Under the pieces are notes generated by a model. It did no database searches, had not been told where the DNA came from, and saw only the letters and a list, made by a program, of their open reading frames with translations. Both the position numbers and the translations under genes were made by a program. A stretch of 64,000 nt of DNA from Lojkania enalia (taxonomy: Eukaryota; Ascomycota; Dothideomycetes; Pleosporales): NCBI GenBank assembly GCA_010094045.1, contig ML986665.1, positions 36,872-100,871 on the forward strand, written 5' to 3'. Within the stretch, counting starts at the first letter, position 1. The number at the start of each line of letters is the position of its first letter. Below are positions 20,901 through 32,751 of the stretch, piece after piece.

Positions 20901-23900
20901 TATTTAAGACCTAAAACTAGTCTTTAAGTACCTCCTTAAATATTAAACTAGATAATAACTAAAAAGAAGTATACGAAATAGACTCTATATATAAAGCGTT
21001 TTTAGAAGCTAGTATTAACTATAATATATAGAACGATACTTATACCGTTTACAACTCCTAAAATAGAATTATACCGCAAGTAAATATACTTACTAGATAA
21101 GGTATATACCTATTAAATAGTAGCACCTATATATAATATATAAAACCAAGCGTATTACTGCTAATAAGAAAAAGGAAAAGATACCCCTAAAGTTAACTAC
21201 TATAAGATAAGTGCGAATACTATTATAAGAATAGTTATATTTATAAATAAACTAATCTTACTTTAAGATATAATTACTATAATATATACAGCCTTATCTA
21301 CTCCTTTATACTAGATAATAATAGGCGGAAGAGACAACTATTATAAAACAAATATAACTAATATTAATAAGTAAGAGCTGTCTATAGACGATCTAATCCC
21401 TACTCTAGATATAATAAGTACTAGTTAGTAAGCTGAGTTTGCTCTTTCGCGCCTAAGGATAATAAGGTACTAAGATAATTAGATACCTATCTTCTACTAG
21501 AGAAGAAATACTATGTATATACTAAGGAGTACTGCTAGTACTACTTTATAAAAGAATCTAATACTTATAGGAACTACTCGATTAGAAGGTACAAATACTC
21601 TTTTAGTAGAAATATCTTACGGGGTAGATAGGATCTAAAGAATAAATATAAGTAGTATAGAAAGATAAAGAAATAGTATAAGGGGGGCTTAGTAGAAACT
21701 AGATATATTATCTACTAAAAAGGGAGATTTAGGTGCTCTATACTAGCCCCTTTAAACAATCTAAAGTATATTACCTGTTAGGGGAGCTAAAGATAGAGAA
21801 GTATTAAAAGATGTTAGTTAATATCCTACCTATACTATTAAACATCTAGAAGAATATTCTATAGTTTCTATATTAATCCAAATACTATAGTATATTACCT
21901 AATATAGTAAAATCTTTACTCTAAATTAATATAGTATAGAATTCTTAATCTTAGTATTTAGTATAAATACTATACCTGTTATACTAAACTAGGCTAAAAT
22001 ATTAATACTATTTTTTATCCGGATAATAAGTTCTTATATAATATATATATTAAAAGGTAGGAATTTTTTAGAAAGAAGGAAGGTATAATATATCTCTAGT
22101 TTAATAATAATAATAGAGAATATAAACGTTTTTTCTTTTATAGTATTCTATAAAGCCCTCTACCTTAATATCTAAGATTACTACTACTAATAATAGAGGT
22201 AGATATAATAATAGGGGAAGACGACGAAGATTAGGAAATACTAGATAACTCCTTTATTAAAAATCTCAAAATTAAAGATAGTAAAATACTTATTAACCCT
22301 ACGCTATTAGAGTTATAAGTTAATCTCGCTATTATATCCTACCTTAAGAAAGGAAATTATTCTCTATTACCTTTACATCTTAATAGATAAGTCTATAACC
22401 TTTAACAAGCTCCTATTTATCCTTAATAAGAACTTTAAGCTATAGAAAGTAAATGGGAAATTAATAGGAGTAATAGTTTAACAACCTCTATATTTTCGTT
22501 ACCCATCTCTCTTTAGAAAATAACTAATAAGAGGAAGATTACTATAGAGGAAGCTAGCAGGCCAACTATCTATATAATATCAGTCTTAGCTAACTTATTT
22601 AGTCCTGAACTATATAATAGAAAGACTACCTTAGCCTCTACTAAATAGAATTAGTAGGAGTAAACTATATAAGATAAGTATAATAGCTTACTAGAAAATA
22701 AGATATAAGAAGTTATAGATCGACTAATAAATTGTAAAGTATTTACTAGTTAGTAGATCTTTAAGTAGAAACTTAGCTTAGACAGAAAAGTTGTTTAATA
22801 TAAGGTAAGATTTATTATATAAAGCTTCTTATAAATATATAGCCTTAATTTCGATAAAATATATACTTCTATTATTAAGTTAGTATCTTACCAGATATTC
22901 TTTATACTTTAAGCTTAATATAGCTAGAAGTACTATTAAATAAATATTAAGATAGTATTTCTTAATAGTAACTTTAAATACGAAATCTTTATTAAACTAC
23001 TAGAAGGTTATTCTAAAGTAAGTAATTATATTCTTAAATTATATAAATTCTTATATAGACTAAAGTAGATATTAAAATAGTAGTATCTTAAACTTAGGGC
23101 TTTCCTTAAAGAAAATAGTTAGAGAGTCTTAAACTTCAATCTATCCGTGTTTATTTAAGATAATAAGAACTTTATTATAGAAGTCTATATTAACAATATT
23201 ACTATCTTTAGTATAAATAAGGGTTGAATTATAGCTATAAAAGAATAATTAGCTTTATATTTTAATATAATAGATCTTAGTCTTTACGCCTATTACTTAA
23301 GGATGTATATATATTAAAAACCGAATAGTAATATCTATCTATATTAAGAATTATATATCTAATAGATTCTTAAATAATATAGATTAAAGAGTATCTATCT
23401 ATAAAAAATACTCCTAAGAATAAACCTAAAATTAGCTAAAAATAATAGTTACCCCTAGCCTCTTAAATTTTAGTAATAATATTAATTTAAGGTTAAAGCT
23501 CTTAATTATATAATAGTAGTTACCTGTCTAGATATTACTAAAGTAGTAGAAGTTGTTTTTAGATTTTATATAAATCTAATAGAAGAATATATAAAAATAG
23601 TTAATAATATCTATACTTATTTAAAATATACGCCCGATCTTAGACTTTATTTTAAAAAGAACTATTCTAATAGAGAACTATATACTTATATTAATATAGA
23701 CTAGACTAGATATCTAGATATCTAAAGATCTATAATAGGCTATATAGTTAAACTAGTAGGAAGTCCTGTATTATAGTTATCTCGAAAGTAAAGAACTATA
23801 GTAATATTAACCTATAAAGCTAAAGATATAGTTAGATATAAAGCTACTTAAAAGATTATCTAGATCTAAAATATAATTAACAACCTTTATATTAAAGTTT

Positions 23901-24187
23901 TAGAAGCTATATTAACCCCGCTTCTAATTAATAATAATATTATACTTAAGCTAACTTATAATCTTAAGTTATATAACTATATAAAGTATATTAAATTAAA
24001 ATATTATTTTCTATAAGAAATAACGCTTAGTAGAAGAATTAATACTTAAAGGATTAGTACTAAAGATAATTTAATAGATCTTCTTATAAAACCGCTCCTA
24101 AAGGATGCTTATAAGAATCTAGTAAATAGACTTAGGATAGATAAGAGCTTTTATACTAAACTTACTACTTACTATTAGTAGAAGAGT
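17940..24187 (+). pseudogene. gag-pol remnant of copia 1
   Basis: The frame is shredded by TAG and TAA stops of RIP type but is readable. A knuckle-like region lies near 18715-18800. The protease core near 19125-19150 has lost its Asp (INSSINIY). Integrase is recognisable near 19850-20300, with SVPYIYYINSITERGFYIDR matching the copia-type ERxxRTIRE region. Reverse transcriptase spans 22740-23310 (FKQKLSLDRKVVQYKVRF; LLEGYSKVSNYILKLYKFLY). The active site YVDD reads YINNITIF near 23190. RNase H follows to about 24080. These enzymes would have copied and inserted the element. None can be active now. Confidence 0.85.
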
Positions 24188-24354
24188 TGTTTCTGAACAG
24201 TACGTAATAAGATAGTATATATACCTAGTAGGTATATATACTACGATATAGTCTGTAACTTATCTATCTATAGAGGCTAGAATAATATATATATATATAA
24301 GTCCCTAGAAGTCTATAGACTAATTAATATACTTAAAGAATTATATTTTTAACT
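24188..24354 (+). repeat. Right LTR of copia 1
   Basis: This 167-bp LTR starts tgtttctgaacagtacg and ends tttttaact. It is less RIPped at its start than the left LTR and has the same length. Confidence 0.88.
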
Positions 24355-24421
24355 CTTTATAAAAGACCTGCCTGCGAAAGACTCTATACTTCTATTATCC
24401 TACTATTAATAAGAATATACT
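24355..24421 (-). mobile_element. LINE reverse-transcriptase fragment, inverted relative to LINE 1
   Basis: The sequence agacctgcctgcgaaagact and the bases after it match the LINE 2 region 28687-28750. Read on the minus strand it is the same LINE segment that lies immediately left of the copia LTR on the plus strand (about 17570-17630). Both copies stop at the same LINE position (tcttccgcaag in unmutated form). Copia 1 is therefore flanked by inverted, not continuous, LINE sequence. Confidence 0.75.
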
Positions 24422-24422
24422 T

Positions 24423-24617
24423 ACTACCTCACGTGTATATATATATGTATTCTATTATAGCCATGCACCCTATAGGTATAGGCTATTATAAAGCGCCAGC
24501 TATATATATTATACTTCCTTATGCCTGCTCCATTTTAAAAGCTAACTATAAGACCTGCTCATCCAATACCTAACTTCCTGCTTAACAAAGGAAAGAAAAG
24601 GAAAGTAATATACTACT
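24423..24617 (-). repeat. 200-bp repeat copy A (LINE 3' tail or SINE-like)
   Basis: This is the first of four copies of a unit bounded by CCTCACGTG plus a TA/TG microsatellite on one side and AAAGTAATATACTACCG on the other. This copy is partly RIPped. On the minus strand it directly follows the 3' end of a LINE fragment. Confidence 0.78.
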
Positions 24618-25100
24618 GTATGTAGGATAAGCTATATAGCTAGTTATAGCCTCGCGTCCGCAGGGCATTTCCGGCGTCGTGCGCCTCTTAATCGGCAGCG
24701 TACTAGCCGAGGCGCGTTTATAGACAGCTCATCATTCTACGCCTACGAGGCAGAAGAGGAGACCCTCAGCTGCCTCCGCTCATCTGCTTCCCCTTTATCT
24801 CTACTTGCCTTATCTTGTACCTTTGGTTGTAGCCGCCCTATACTCTTTGCAAATTCAATCGTCGCCCTGACTACTTTTATATCCGGCTTCTAGTGCTAAA
24901 TTAGTCCGTCTATACTCTGCCCGCTTCCCTCTTATCTACTCGAGTACCCTCCCAGCGCGTATGATAGCTCGCCAAACTGCTGTCCGTGCTGCTGTCGTAG
25001 CTTGGCTCTTTGCTGTCTCCACCTTCTACACGAGAAGAGAAAGTGTACTATTAACTCTTTATATCCACACTCGCATGCCGCGGTATCTACAGCCTTGATC
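24618..25100 (-). mobile_element. LINE 3, 5'-truncated 3' end
   Basis: These bases match the 3' end of LINE 2 (26321-26800) with few differences. Identity stops at 25100, within the C-terminal zinc-motif region of ORF2 (agccttgatc in place of agccttaatcttg). Truncation at the 5' side is typical of LINE insertions. It continues on the minus strand into repeat copy A. Confidence 0.82.
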
Positions 25101-25907
25101 AAGTATTAATTTGTATATATCTAAGATAATACATTGTAGAGGCGGCTTTGCGTCTACCTATATAGACCCTCTACCTTGCATAGCCACTTTGATCCTTATC
25201 CGCCTCTTGCGGGGTACAGCCAGCTAGTAAGTTAATACCAGTGTGCACCTTAAGCCTACTTTAACATCCAGCCTAAAGATTCTATCCTTGATAGCTATCC
25301 TTAGGATTCTGTCCTCTCAGCAGACCGACACGCGCGTCCGTCCTCTTAAGTTATATAGAAAGTATCGTAACTGCGGTCCGCCCACCCAGTCTTCTGTCGC
25401 TTCTATTATATGCTACGCTCTATAGACTGTCAATCTGTTTCGCGCTACCTTATAAGATCTCTCTAATAAGGCCGACCGTGTCTCGCAGGATTTCGCCTAC
25501 TTGTATCCCCTCTGTACCCAGAACAGCCAAGCGACACAGTGTCGTCCCTCCTACTAACTAAAGGTGTCTCGTCGTTCTCTGTGTAGATTTAAGCGTGCTA
25601 GATTTGACCCAGCGATATCCTCCTTCCGATAGAGCAGCCCGAGAGCACCCTAAGGGTGTCCTGTCCCACGACCTAGGCGTCATCGACTGTAGGATCGGCT
25701 CGCAATCGTGTGTCGGATGGTTTTTAAAGTGTTCCCTTGTCGCTTGTTGATGGTTAGGCCGGCGATAGCTCGTCTACCAGTAGCCCTGACCAGCTGACGG
25801 TGCTGGCTAGTATTGACTCTTCTCAGCTCTGTAAAATACCCGGGCGCAAGGTATTTACAGGTTCCCAGCCGACACTACGGGGAGGTGAGAGTCGTCGTCG
25901 GCCCTTA
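25101..25907. other. Unidentified non-RIPped 0.8-kb segment
   Basis: The segment between the LINE 3 breakpoint and repeat copy B is comparatively GC- and CpG-rich and lacks RIP, unlike most surrounding DNA. The longest frame is a 60-codon stretch at 25243-25425 that I do not trust. I find no transposase, tRNA or rRNA feature. It could be part of another repeat whose other copies lie outside the window, or unique DNA. Confidence 0.4.
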
Positions 25908-26104
25908 CCACCTCACGTGTGTGTGTGTGTGTGAGTTCTATTATAGCCATGCACCCTATGGGTATGGGCCGTTACAAAGCGCCAGCTATATATATTCTGC
26001 TTTCTTATGCCTGCTCCATTTCAAAAGCCAACTATAAGACCTGCTCATCCAATACCTAACTTCCTGCTTAACAAAGGAAAGAAAAGGAAAGTAATATACT
26101 ACCG
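25908..26104 (-). repeat. 200-bp repeat copy B
   Basis: This copy is nearly identical to copy C and lies head to tail with it, ten bases apart. It includes a (GT)n run at 25918-25931 and the sequence ccctatgggtatgggccgtt. It shows no RIP. Confidence 0.8.
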
Positions 26105-26114
26105 CTCACCACCT

Positions 26115-26320
26115 CACCACCTTACGTGTATGTGTGTGTGTGTGTGTGTGTTCTATTATGGCCATGCACCCTATGGGTATGGGCCGTTATAAAGCGCCAG
26201 CTATATACACTCTGCTTCCTTGTGCCTGCTCCATTTCAAAAGCCAACTATAAGACCTGCTCATCCAATACCTAACTCCATGCTCAACAAAGGAAAGAAAA
26301 GGAAAGTAATATACTACCGT
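26115..26320 (-). repeat. 200-bp repeat copy C at the 3' end of LINE 2
   Basis: This copy has a (TG)n run at 26126-26150. It adjoins the 3' end of LINE 2 in the same order as copy A adjoins LINE 3, which suggests that it is the LINE 3' UTR or a SINE sharing that tail. Confidence 0.8.
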
Positions 26321-26369
26321 GTGTAGGACAAGCTGTATAGCTAGTTATAGCCTCGCGTCTGTAGGGCAT

Positions 26370-29300
26370 TTCCGGCGTTGTGCGCCTCTTAATCGGCAGC
26401 GCACTGGCCGAGGCGCGTTTATAGACAGCTCATCATTCTACGCCTACGAGGCAGAAGAGGAGACCCTTAGCTGCCTCCGCTCATCTGCTTCCCCTTCATC
26501 TCTACTTGCTTCATCTTGTACCTTTGGTTGTAGCCGCCCTGTACTCTTTGCAAATTCAATCGTCGCCCTAACTACTTCTATATCCGGCTTCCAGTACTAA
26601 ATCGGTCCGTCTATACTCTGCCCGCTTCCCTCTTATCTGCTCGAGTACCCTCCCAGCGCGTATAATAGCTCGCCAAACCGCTGTCCGTGCTGCTGTCGTA
26701 GCTTGGCTCTTTGCTGTCTCCACCTTCTGCACGAGAAGAGAAAGTGTGCTATTAACTCTTTGTATCCACACTCGCATACCGCAGTATCTGCAGCCTTAAT
26801 CTTGTAGAGATACTCGTTAAGGAACGTCTTACCCGTCCGTAGCTGCGTGATGATAGCCGCCTCGTTGCTGTTTAACTGTCGGTATATCTCTGCTGACTTG
26901 CCTAGATGGAATGCCGCATCAATCTTCCGCGTGAACTTTCCCTTCTCTTCCCATTTTGGTGGGGGCGGTCCTATTATCACGTTGGCTCTTTCCAGTGCCA
27001 ACCGCATCAGATACTATGGTACTCCGTCTCGCTGCAGTGGCTGCTCGCTNNNNNNNNNNTGTGCTATTAACTCTTTGTATCCACACTCGCATACCGCAGT
27101 ATCTGCAGCCTTAATCTTGTAGAGATACTCGTTAAGGAACGTCTTACCCGTCCGTAGCTGCGTGATGATAGCCGCCTCGTTGCTGTTTAACTGTCGGTAT
27201 ATCTCTGCTGACTTGCCTAGATGGAATGCCGCATCAATCTTCCGCGTGAACTTTCCCTTCTCTTCCCATTTTGGTGGGGGCGGTCCTATTATCACGTTGG
27301 CTCTTTCCAGTGCCAACCGCATCAGATACTATGGTACTCCGTCTCGCTGCAGTGGCTGCTCGCTTTCTTCTCTCGTTGCTTCTTTCGCCAGTCTGTCTGC
27401 CTGCTCGTTTCCCTCGATCCCTGCATGTCCTGGGATCTAATGCAGCGTAGCGTTGGTCATCTAAAGTTTCTTAATAATCTCTATTACAGTGACTTAACAC
27501 GCGCTGGCTCGCTAACTACGCACTGACAGGAGCGCTGATTGTAAGTCAGAGAAGATCCTGATGCTTGATGCTGGTATAGGCTGACCGTCTCTATCGAGGG
27601 CTACGCATGACGGGCCCCACGGCCAGTTAGCAGCTTTACTGATTGCTAGTAGTTCGGTTAGGTATGCGTCCGCCTGGTCTAAGCTTGCTACTATCTTCGA
27701 GACGTAAATTTGCGATGGTCTAGCGTACACTCTAATATCTGCCCTACCGTTCCGTACTGATGCGTCTACATATATATCTACCTGTCCTGGCTGGTAGTCC
27801 CCTGTAATAGCTCGTGCCCGCTCTTCGTCCTTACATATTACTACCTTGGGTTGCTCTACCTACGGCGGGCATGCATATGGCTTGACTTCGAGTACTGTGT
27901 CTATCCGGACGTCTACATACATCTCCGCTACCCTTATAAGCGGGGATCGATGCTTCGTGCATAGTCGTTGTCGCTTAAGCATCCAGTAGGGATGTGACTA
28001 ACCCAGCTTATGGATTAAGACCCAGAATGCAATTGTTTGCTTCCTTAGTCTCTGTTCTATAGGGAGCAGGCCTGCCTCTACCTCTGCTACGGACAGAGCT
28101 ATTGTACGGAATCCTCTAATCACTGCTTGCGCCGTAATCCTCTGCAACTATAAGAGGAGCTACTTTATATCGTGCGTCGCGATTGGGTACCATACTAGCA
28201 ACGTATAGTCCGCTACTAGTAGTACTACACTCTACGCCAGCTGCTTAACTGCTTTAGGTTGCAGTCCCTTTATCTTGCGTAGCGCTAGCGCTACTTTCGT
28301 CGCTTTACCTGCTTTGTCTGCTAGGTGGACCTTGAACCTCAGCTCCTTGTCTAGTGTAACACCTAGTAGCTTGACTTTGTCTTTTAATACGATCTCCTTT
28401 CCTTTGAACTGCAGCAGTATCGTACTATCCCTACCTGCCGCTTTATATCGCGTGAGGTGAATAAAACTTATCTTAGTTGCCTTAAACTGGGCTCCGCTAG
28501 TACGCTCCTACTTCTCTAACGTCGGAATTACTTCGTCCTGGATAATCCGTGTATTCTCCTCGGCTGACCATCCTATAACCCATACTAAGTAGTCGTCGAC
28601 AAACGCTATTAAGCTGCCGTGTCGTAGAGCGCTCTGTACTAGGTCTGCGTTAAAGAAGAGGAAAAGAATGGGAGCAAGCGCGGATCCTTGCGGAAGACCT
28701 GCCTGCGGAAGACTCTGTACTTCTATTATCCTACTATTAATAAGAATACATGCTTGTCGTTCTATACAGAAGTCCTGTACCTACTACACAATCTTCTCTA
28801 GGATCTGTTGCTGCCGCAATCTTCTAATCTCTAGCTCGGTAGCCACATTATTATATGCTCCCTTAACGTCGAACGAAACTAGTGATAGTGTCTTCTTTCC
28901 GTGCTAAGCCTTAAATATATCCTCGTAGAGGTACGATAGCGTATATATTATTAACCTCTACTTCCGCGCGCCAAAGTGTGTCTTAGGTAAGAGACTGTAC
29001 TCCTCTACTAGGTATACTATCCTCTCGGCTACCAGCGACTCGAGCGCCTTGCCTAGTGTTGGTAGTAGTAAGATTAGCCGGTAGTTGTTAGCTATTATAT
29101 AGTCTTTTCTATTTGGCTTCTGTAGTGGTATAATCTTTACAACCTTCTACTTCTTTAGTACCTTTCCTAGTTTAAGAGATCTCGCGAATAGCTGCGTAAT
29201 CTTATTACCTAGGACCGGCTACAGCTCTCTCCATACTCTTGCTGGTAGGCCATCTCTTCCTAGCGCCTTGTCTGGGTTTGCTCTAAAGACGGCTGCTTTT

Positions 29301-30750
29301 ACCTTATACTTAGCTATCGGCTCGCAGTAGAGTTGATTGTATATTGTCGGCGTCTCCTTATACTCGCACAGCGGCGGGCTAGGGAAGAATGCATAGAGCA
29401 GCTCTTGTCCTATCTCTTTATCCTCTATGGCAATTCCTCCCTCTTGGCTAGTCTTTTAGATTGGTGGTATTCTAGCAAATAAGCTACTTGCCTAGGAGTC
29501 CAGATATTTAGCTGCCTTCCACATATTATCATTATCATTGAGAAATGCTTCCCAGTGTTGCTTGCGGTACCGTCGGATTGTCCTATAGAAGAGTCTTTTC
29601 GCTCTCGTCGCTATATTACGTAGTTCTGCATCCTCTCTTCCTTACCGCCGCATCGTACATGCTCTGTTTCTCTAGTACGTATACGACTTTCTCAGCGCCG
29701 TGAGGTCCTCACTCCACCATCGCTTTATGTACCGCGACGGTCTCGCCCTCGGATAGTGCATCTCTACCGCCTTAGTCGCCTACTATGTGAGCCGGCTAGC
29801 CATCTCCTCGATATCTTCTGCTGGAAAGCCTGCTTTCTTCTCTTACTCAACCGTCTATCGGATCTTATCCCACGGCGCGTTCTTAAACAGCAGCTTCTCC
29901 TAGCCTTTTTTCTTTTCTATATCCATGTAAAAGCGCGTCTGTATAGCCTTATAGTCTAACCTATACTTATATTCCCAGATTGAGTACTTAACTAGGTCCC
30001 CTGCTAACCCGGCTATTATAAGTATTAGGTTAATGGTCGACGAGCGTCCCGCATTACTAATAAATGTAGTTAGTCCTACCGGTAGAAGGCTCTGTAATAA
30101 TAGCTCTACTATAAAGTTAATAATTAGCGTACTATTCTCTTAGCTTGCTGTACTATCGATATAACTTCCTCCCTATAGTAGGTTGTATCGGTTAAAGTTG
30201 CTAGTAACTACTACCTCCGTATACGGGTTGTATAGTTGCTTCTACTATACTAGCCTATTAATTACCTATAGCCTGCTGCTAAGTTCCTCTAGGTTCTCCT
30301 CTCTAGTTCTTATTAACAAAGATATGTCTAGAATGTATACTAATACTATTATTAGTTTTCTTCTACTTATATATACTTATATAGCTATAATATCTACCGA
30401 GTCTATATATAATTATATAGCCTTAATATCTTTCGATACCTAGATATACGTTCGGACTAGATACTATCCTTCTTATCTACTATATAGTATATATATTATC
30501 TAGCGTAGATTCGTGCTATATAGTACTACTTTTCCCTCTTCTAGAAAGCATCCAGGTTCCTACTCTAAAATAAAGTAAAAGTCGACTAGTATTATATCGT
30601 TATAAAGCGTATACTATACTTCTCTAGTTCTTTTTATATTTACCTAAAGGATCTAGAGTTCTCTATTTATAGTATTAACATGTAAGGATCCTACCTATCT
30701 CTTTTCTAAATTCTAGGTATTCTTAGTATAATACTTAATATAGGCCTTAG
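26370..30750 (-). pseudogene. LINE 2 ORF2 (endonuclease, reverse transcriptase, RNase H, CCHC)
   Basis: Reverse-transcriptase motif A VSFDVKGAYNN is intact near 28810-28890. It is followed by QGSALAPILFLFFNADLV and the active site AFVDDYLVW near 28580-28690. The frame runs on with few stops to RNase H (IYVDASVRNGRADI near 27750-27790; SIRIFSDLQSALL near 27540). The C-terminal zinc motif CECGYKELIAHFLFSC has the four ligands Cys, Cys, His and Cys. About a dozen TAG stops, many at likely Trp or Gln codons, plus the RIPped endonuclease half, make it inactive. It would have nicked target DNA and reverse transcribed its RNA there. Catalytic residues of the polymerase remain, so this copy was active recently. 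Confidence 0.85.
26745..27364. other. Assembly gap with duplicated contig ends (LINE 2)
   Basis: N bases at 27050-27059 separate two exact 305-bp copies, 26745-27049 and 27060-27364. Exact identity on both sides of a fixed ten-N gap points to an unjoined overlap. Protein predictions crossing this region are artificially duplicated. Confidence 0.9.
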
Positions 30751-32042
30751 CAGTTAACGCATCACAGGTTAACCGTCTTATAATATAAGTACTCTTCTTA
30801 CCTATATATATCGCATACCTCTTATTATATATAGTTTCTTACTCTATATCTAAACCTCCTATATTTATAGTAGGCTACTAGTATACGTCGCTTCTTGAAT
30901 TGCGATACTATAATACCCCCTCCTCTAAATATCACGCTGTCTAACTTTAGTAGCTTTTTAGCCTCCTCCTTTATTACTACTTTAACTACTGCTGACGTAT
31001 ACTATCCTTTAAACCTTAGTTACTCTAGCTATCGTATTATATATACCTCTACTCTGTTTTCTATACCGAATTGTTCTATTACTAACCTACTTACTTTACT
31101 ACTCTCTACATCTATAGCTAAAGCTACTTTAATCTAGTCTACTTTTACTAGATACTACTTGGGTCCTACTAGCCTTATACCCGGTAGGGTTAGTTTAAGC
31201 TAGTCTACTATTACCTACTAGACTACTGCCTCTTTATTCTTATTAACCGAGAACTTAATTATACTTATATTATTATTCGCTCGCTATATATAGAAGTCTT
31301 TTACTATCGTTTCTTTAAGACTTTTAACGCTATTTATACTTTGCTAGATTGCCTGTTTAGCCGCCTCTATAGTTACTACCTTCTCCGTTATATTATCTCT
31401 TATCTAGCTAACATTAATTACTAGCTGTCGTTTATTCTCCTTATCAACCCTTCCTCTATTCGTCGACCTTAAAGGCCTTATATCTAATTCTACCTGCTGT
31501 CTACTAGCTACAACTACCGCCTATATATATTTTAACGGCGTATTAGTTAAATAGGTGTTAAGCTATATTTAAAGAGAGTATATAGTTTTACGTAGCTCTA
31601 TAATCTAGTCTTTAAGATTCTATTATTCTACTTAGAATATTACGTAGTTGCTTTAAATATCTTTAATAATCTTATTCTAGTTTATAATAATATTATTTTA
31701 TTATACTATCGTCTATTTTAGGCTTGTAATAAGTTTAGCTAGCTCTTCTATCCTAGTACTACTACTATTAAGAGCTTATCGAGAAGAGGTTAATATACGC
31801 CTAGTATAAGGTAGTAGTAGTTTATATTGTTCTAGATATTACTATATACTATTAGGTTCCTTATTCTACGGTAATAGTAGTATTATAGCTCTATACTTAG
31901 CCTATATAGATCAGCTTACTATTACTCTTATTATTAGGGGCTGCTGCAGTATATTAGGTGCCTTTATTATTCGCTTTCTAGTATGTTTTACTAGTATAGG
32001 GGGTAGTATTAATAGGTTGTAGTTAGAATCTAATATTGCTAT
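30650..32042 (-). pseudogene. LINE 2 ORF1, RIPped
   Basis: The sequence aligns throughout with LINE 1 ORF1 (14278-15610). Blocks such as tcgagaagaggttaat (31776) correspond to the LINE 1 sequence near 14525-14545. Differences are almost all C/T and G/A. Zinc-knuckle Cys residues and many Gln codons are lost. Confidence 0.78.
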
Positions 32043-32175
32043 TAGAGCTTTAGTATAAGGTTTAGTAGTCTAAGCGGACCGCCTTATAGTAGAAACTAGC
32101 TAAACAAGTATCCGCGGTTTAATTAAAAGAATATCTAAGATAAATATCCTCCTTATTAATAATTTAGAAGTTTTT

Positions 32176-32391
32176 ACACTCTTACTACCTCCTTTACTAC
32201 CTTACGTATGTGTATATGTATGTTCTATTATAGCTATATACCCTATAAGTATGGGCCGTTATAAAACACTAGCTATATATATTATACTTCCTTATACCTG
32301 CTCTATTTTAAAAGCTAACTATAAGACCTACTTATCTAATACCTAACTCTATACTTAATAAAGGAAAGAAAAGGAAAGTAATATACTACCG
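32176..32391 (-). repeat. 200-bp repeat copy D, upstream of the LINE 2 5' end
   Basis: The unit itself spans about 32199-32391 (ccttacgtatg to aatatactaccg) and is partly RIPped. Unlike the other copies it is not followed by LINE 3'-end sequence; it lies about 24 bases beyond the 5' end of LINE 2. This argues that the unit can exist independently of the LINE. Confidence 0.75.
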
Positions 32392-32597
32392 TGCCTTACT
32401 ATCTTATAACCCTCTAGCTAGTGCGGATTAGCCGTCCTCCCTGCTATAGGTAGTACTTTACTACCTCTACTACTATTACGCGCTAATATACTAGCCTATA
32501 TATAAATACTCTAATATATTCTTTATATATATTATTTGCTACTCTTATAGTAATTACTAGATAATATATAAAGATATAAACTTACTATAGAATTATT

Positions 32598-32636
<39 letters not shown>

Positions 32637-32751
32637 AAAATTGTTCTTTTCTTAGTACTAAAAACTAATAAAGTTCTACAAGTCCTATTACTCCTATCTT
32701 TTACTTTTATACTAATATACTAAGGGCTACCAGTCTCTACAGCCTATATAA
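32392..32751. other. AT-rich DNA with a 31-base A tract
   Basis: No gene is seen. A run of 31 A bases lies at 32604-32634. It may be a retroposon tail or a simple homopolymer. The copia 2 LTR starts at 32752. Confidence 0.6.

Larger units (their letters stand above)
17638..24354 (+). mobile_element. Ty1/copia element 1, fully RIPped
   Basis: Direct LTRs of 167 bp (17638-17804 and 24188-24354) bound a 6.7-kb element. Just inside the left LTR, 17805-17815 reads agttataagcc, a RIPped form of GGTTATGAGCC, complementary to the anticodon arm of initiator tRNA-Met; copia-type elements use such a half-tRNA primer. The order gag, protease, integrase, reverse transcriptase, RNase H is that of Ty1/copia. 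No frame longer than 60 codons survives. No matching target duplication is found: the left flank is gaaat and the right flank begins ctttat. Confidence 0.88.
26321..32175 (-). mobile_element. Tad1-like LINE 2, nearly full length
   Basis: The 5' end at 32175 matches the LINE 1 start. The element then contains ORF1 (about 32040-30650), endonuclease (30700-29900), reverse transcriptase (29300-28250), RNase H (27830-27500) and a C-terminal CCHC motif (26776-26729). RNase H plus a CCHC end is typical of the Tad1/I group. The 5' half (30.0-32.2 kb) is strongly RIPped, while the 3' half keeps long open stretches. An assembly gap at 27050-27059 duplicates 305 bp, so the real length is about 5.5 kb plus the 3' tail. 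Confidence 0.88.

Noticed and set aside
25918..26150. (GT)n runs as a telomere-like or functional Z-DNA element
   Set aside because: They recur at the same place within the 200-bp repeat and are best read as its microsatellite tail.
30183..31137. Hydrophobic plus-strand frames in LINE 2 (and the mirror ones at 15183-16128)
   Set aside because: Ser/Thr/Leu/Tyr-rich translations of RIPped antisense DNA. They mirror the LINE endonuclease and ORF1 regions in both copies.
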